Positions 7,662 through 9,910 of a stretch of 9,910 bases of DNA are shown here, piece by piece (the first letter of the stretch is position 1; every line of letters begins with the position of its first letter). This DNA is from Hyphomicrobiales bacterium (GTDB taxonomy: Bacteria; Pseudomonadota; Alphaproteobacteria; Rhizobiales; JAJFHB01), in NCBI GenBank assembly GCA_021775795.1, contig JAJFHB010000652.1:1-9910 (forward strand), written 5' to 3'. The translations under genes and the position numbers were made by a program. The notes below the pieces were generated by a model. It saw nothing but the letters and a program-made list of their open reading frames with translations, made no database searches and was not told the origin of the DNA.

Positions 7662-8453
7662 TTACTGAGAGACCCAGCCCGAGATCAGGCGCGGCTGGTC
7701 CGGATCCAAATCCCCAACTGCAAGTGAGAAGTCGGGTGGAATTTCATCGTCGGGTCCGAAGAACACATATTCCTGATTGGCGACACCAACAATGGGCGGC
7801 AATCTGTTTTGCTGAAACAGATCATAGCCTTCCTTCAGATTGACCCAGAAGTCGTACCAGGGTGAATCCTTGTGCCGCTCCAGGTTCTCCGCGGTCAACC
7901 GAAACGGGAAAGCATGGACCGGGAAGTTTTGCTGTCCGGCGGAGAAAGATTCGCGCGCAAGAGCGAATATTTCCTCGACCTGTTCATCCGTCACCGCATA
8001 ACAACCCGCTGAACTGCAGCCTCCATGCACCATCAGATGGGTGCCGGTGCGTTCGTGCGCCAGATCATATTCGTTTGGGTAGCCAATGTTGAACGAGAGA
8101 TGATAACTGCTCCAGGGATTCATCTGACCTGCGGTCACGACATAGAAGCCTTCCGGCGCCTGCTTGTCGCCCTCACGTTCCTTCGGTCCAAGCACACCCG
8201 ACCAGCTGCAGATCTCGTAGGTTTCATAATGGGTGTAGTAACCAGCAGTATTCTCCAGCCAGATCTCAAGCTCGTTTTCTTCCTTGAAAACCCGGACAAG
8301 CATCGCAGCGCCCGGCGCCAGTCCCTTGAAGGACAATAACTCCAGTGCCTCATCTGACAACGGCCGCAGATGCTTTGGCGTGGAAAGGCAGCCACCGAGC
8401 GATGTTGATGCTGCTGAGAGCAGCGCCGCTATGGAAAAATGACGACGGTTCAT
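7662..8453 (-). CDS. YafK/DpaA-like L,D-transpeptidase-fold lipoprotein
   Basis: YkuD-fold cysteine enzyme of the YafK type, expected to act on peptidoglycan in the periplasm. In E. coli the relative DpaA (YafK/LdtF) releases Braun lipoprotein from peptidoglycan; whether this one cuts or joins is unknown. The 263-aa product starts with a twin-arginine-like RRHF (3-6), a hydrophobic stretch, and a lipobox ending LGGC (19-22), so a Tat-exported lipoprotein anchored at C22 is predicted. The active-site segment is HLMVHGGCSSAGCYAVTD, with H143 and the expected nucleophile C151. A further cysteine, C146, lies between them. It is paralogous to the gene 84 nt upstream: 82 of 142 aligned residues are identical by hand count. 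Its C-terminus runs about 30 residues past the paralogue, proline- and acid-rich. The ATG at 8453 places the signal correctly, but the ribosome site is weak. It ends the accA-led minus-strand group. Confidence 0.87.
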   Translation of the reverse strand: MNRRHFSIAALLSAASTSLGGCLSTPKHLRPLSDEALELLSFKGLAPGAAMLVRVFKEENELEIWLENTAGYYTHYETYEICSWSGVLGPKEREGDKQAPEGFYVVTAGQMNPWSSYHLSFNIGYPNEYDLAHERTGTHLMVHGGCSSAGCYAVTDEQVEEIFALARESFSAGQQNFPVHAFPFRLTAENLERHKDSPWYDFWVNLKEGYDLFQQNRLPPIVGVANQEYVFFGPDDEIPPDFSLAVGDLDPDQPRLISGWVSQ

Positions 8454-8537
8454 GGCTTTACTGAAAGATTCCCTATCCTGTTCCGAGAGTTGCAGCGTCA
8501 GGTTACCGAAGCCTTAACACCACGAATTCCAGATGCC

Positions 8538-9251
8538 TCAGCCTTGTGAAACAAAATATACCCCGTCCACGGCTTCCACCACAGGTGGCCGGCGCGTTTC
8601 CTCAAACGCATCATATCCCTCCTTGAGATTGTGCCAAAACCCAATCCAGGGGCTTTCGGCATACCTCGCAACATTGTCATCGCTCATCCTGAACGGAAGG
8701 GCATGCACCTGGACGGCAGGCTGGCCCTGTTCAAGAGCGGCTTCAACCAATCCGTAGATTTCTTCAATCCCTGGATCTGTCATTGCATAGCAACCAACGG
8801 AAACGCAGCCTCCGTGAACCATGAGAAAAGACCCTGTGCGGTCAAGGGAACGATCAAATTCATTGGGAAAGCCCAGATTGAAAGACAGATGGTACTTGCT
8901 GTTTGGATTCAAACTGTCGCGCACCACCGTGTAAAAACCCTCTGGTGCTTGATGGTCACCTTCCTGCAGCTTCGGGCCGAGCTCACCGGACCAGCGGCAT
9001 ATGGGGTAACTCTGAAAGAGATGAAAAATCTCTCCATCACTTAGCCACACCTCGAGATCAGCCTCTTCCTTGAATATCCGGAGAAAAACCGCATCGCCTT
9101 GCGTGCGCCCGACAACCGCCAAACGCTCTGCCAGCGATGTTTCGGGTTCTGGTGGAGAAAAATGCATATAGAGAGACACAGGCCATTCGCGAAGAAACAC
9201 TACCGCGCCGAAAATGACGGTCACAACTGCGAGGGCTATCGCGCGCTTCAT
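8538..9251 (-). CDS. YafK/DpaA-like L,D-transpeptidase-fold protein, membrane-anchored
   Basis: Second YkuD-fold enzyme of the YafK type, with the same expected periplasmic peptidoglycan role as its neighbour and the same doubt over hydrolysis versus transfer. The 237-aa protein has K2, R3 and then a hydrophobic segment at about 4-20. No lipobox or clear cleavage site is seen, so it is best read as a single N-terminal membrane anchor, or possibly an uncleaved signal. The active site is in FLMVHGGCVSVGCYAMTD, with H146 and the expected nucleophile C154; C149 matches the extra cysteine of the paralogue. Strongly shared blocks include LGPK, EGD, QAPEGFY, YHLSFN and NLKEGYD. I chose the ATG at 9251; a TTG one codon earlier (9254) is possible, and neither has a good ribosome site. 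It starts 73 nt after the accA stop and ends 84 nt before the paralogue, so the three genes probably form one transcript. Confidence 0.86.
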   Translation of the reverse strand: MKRAIALAVVTVIFGAVVFLREWPVSLYMHFSPPEPETSLAERLAVVGRTQGDAVFLRIFKEEADLEVWLSDGEIFHLFQSYPICRWSGELGPKLQEGDHQAPEGFYTVVRDSLNPNSKYHLSFNLGFPNEFDRSLDRTGSFLMVHGGCVSVGCYAMTDPGIEEIYGLVEAALEQGQPAVQVHALPFRMSDDNVARYAESPWIGFWHNLKEGYDAFEETRRPPVVEAVDGVYFVSQG

Positions 9252-9324
9252 CAACCAACACTAGACGGAGGACAACTGCAGCCACTGTGTTGATACATAT
9301 AGGCTATTTTGTGTCGGCGAAGTC

Positions 9325-9910
9325 TCAGCCGGCAGCTACCGAGCGGCCCATCTCAAGAAACTTTTCGCGTCTTTTGCGCCTGAGCTCGGCTGGTTCAAGC
9401 CCACTCAGTGCCTTGAGGGCCTCTGCGATAGCTTCCCCCGCCTTCTTGATCGTGTCCTGAGGCGCCCGATGCGCACCGCCAACAGGTTCTTCGACAATAT
9501 CGTCAATAACCCCAAGCTTCTTCAGGTGCTGCGCCGTCACCTTCATTGCCGTCGCCGCATCCTCTGCCCTGGCGGAATCTCTCCACAGGATGGAGGCCGA
9601 TGCCTCCGGCGAGGCGACAGTGTAGATGGCATGTTCAAGCATCAAGATTGTATTTGCCGTTGCAATCGCGACAGCCCCACCCGAGCCGCCTTCACCAATC
9701 ACCATGGCGACATGCGGCACACCAAGCCCCAGGCAGCAATCAGTGGAACGCGCAATTGCCTCTGACTGACCGCGTTCTTCCGCACCAATTCCCGGATAGG
9801 CACCTGCCGTATCGACCATTGTGATAACCGGCAGGGAAAACTTCTGCGCCAGTTCCATCAACCGCACAGACTTGCGATAGCCTTCCGGCCGCGCCATGCC
9901 AAAATTATGA
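9325..9910 (-). CDS. accA: Acetyl-CoA carboxylase carboxyltransferase subunit alpha (5' end beyond window)
   Basis: Alpha subunit of the carboxyltransferase that, with AccD, moves the carboxyl group from biotin on AccB to acetyl-CoA, giving malonyl-CoA for fatty-acid synthesis in the cytoplasm. The window holds about 194 C-terminal residues. The frame is open at the right edge and reads [18 protein letters not shown] there, so the internal methionine at 9897 is not the start. Diagnostic blocks are [17 protein letters not shown], the glycine-rich GEGGSGGA expected to hold the oxyanion site, and [12 protein letters not shown]. The end ([13 protein letters not shown]) is normal for AccA, so the gene looks complete at this side. 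It is probably the first visible gene of the transcript running into the two YafK-like genes. The 73-nt gap after it shows no terminator with a T-run. Confidence 0.97.
   Translation of the reverse strand, partial: HNFGMARPEGYRKSVRLMELAQKFSLPVITMVDTAGAYPGIGAEERGQSEAIARSTDCCLGLGVPHVAMVIGEGGSGGAVAIATANTILMLEHAIYTVASPEASASILWRDSARAEDAATAMKVTAQHLKKLGVIDDIVEEPVGGAHRAPQDTIKKAGEAIAEALKALSGLEPAELRRKRREKFLEMGRSVAAG

Noticed and set aside
9255..9324. A-T-rich stretch (CATATA) between accA and the first YafK-like gene, considered as a promoter
   Set aside because: A -10-like box can be drawn on the minus strand, but no acceptable -35 box lies at the right distance. Read-through from accA explains expression as well.

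Overview
The window reads as a piece of conserved chromosome from an alphaproteobacterium, most likely of the rhizobial/Hyphomicrobiales type. Three things point there: the order mutT - argJ - parvulin diverging from secA, an extra charged segment in the second nucleotide-binding half of SecA that resembles alphaproteobacterial SecAs, and an accA gene followed by YafK-type L,D-transpeptidase-like genes. G+C is moderately high by eye. There are no transposases, integrases, tRNAs, rRNAs, CRISPR arrays or phage genes, and base use looks even throughout. This is core rather than accessory DNA.

Layout. (1) Positions 1-2640, minus strand: a periplasmic parvulin-type prolyl isomerase, then argJ (ornithine acetyltransferase), then a MutT-like Nudix hydrolase cut by the left edge. 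Gaps are 47 and 86 nt, so one operon is likely. (2) Positions 2641-2984: a 344-nt divergent regulatory region with a good sigma-70-like promoter facing secA and several inverted repeats. (3) Positions 2985-5720, plus strand: full-length secA with an intact C-terminal zinc motif. (4) Positions 5792-7576, plus strand: an SLC13-type permease with two TrkA-C (RCK_C) regulatory domains, 71 nt after secA and possibly read through from it. (5) Positions 7662-9910, minus strand: the C-terminal part of accA (cut by the right edge), then two tandem YafK/DpaA-like proteins. This block converges with the permease gene.

How the genes fit together. SecA drives proteins across the inner membrane, the divergent parvulin helps them fold in the periplasm, and the two YafK-like enzymes act on peptidoglycan, so much of the window serves the cell envelope. 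argJ (arginine synthesis), mutT (nucleotide-pool sanitation) and accA (first step of fatty-acid synthesis) are housekeeping neighbours.

I found no clear undescribed multi-gene system. The points most worth a second look are the tandem YafK-like pair with different membrane anchors, the symmetry-rich ppi-secA intergenic region, and a short out-of-frame reading frame overlapping the secA start.
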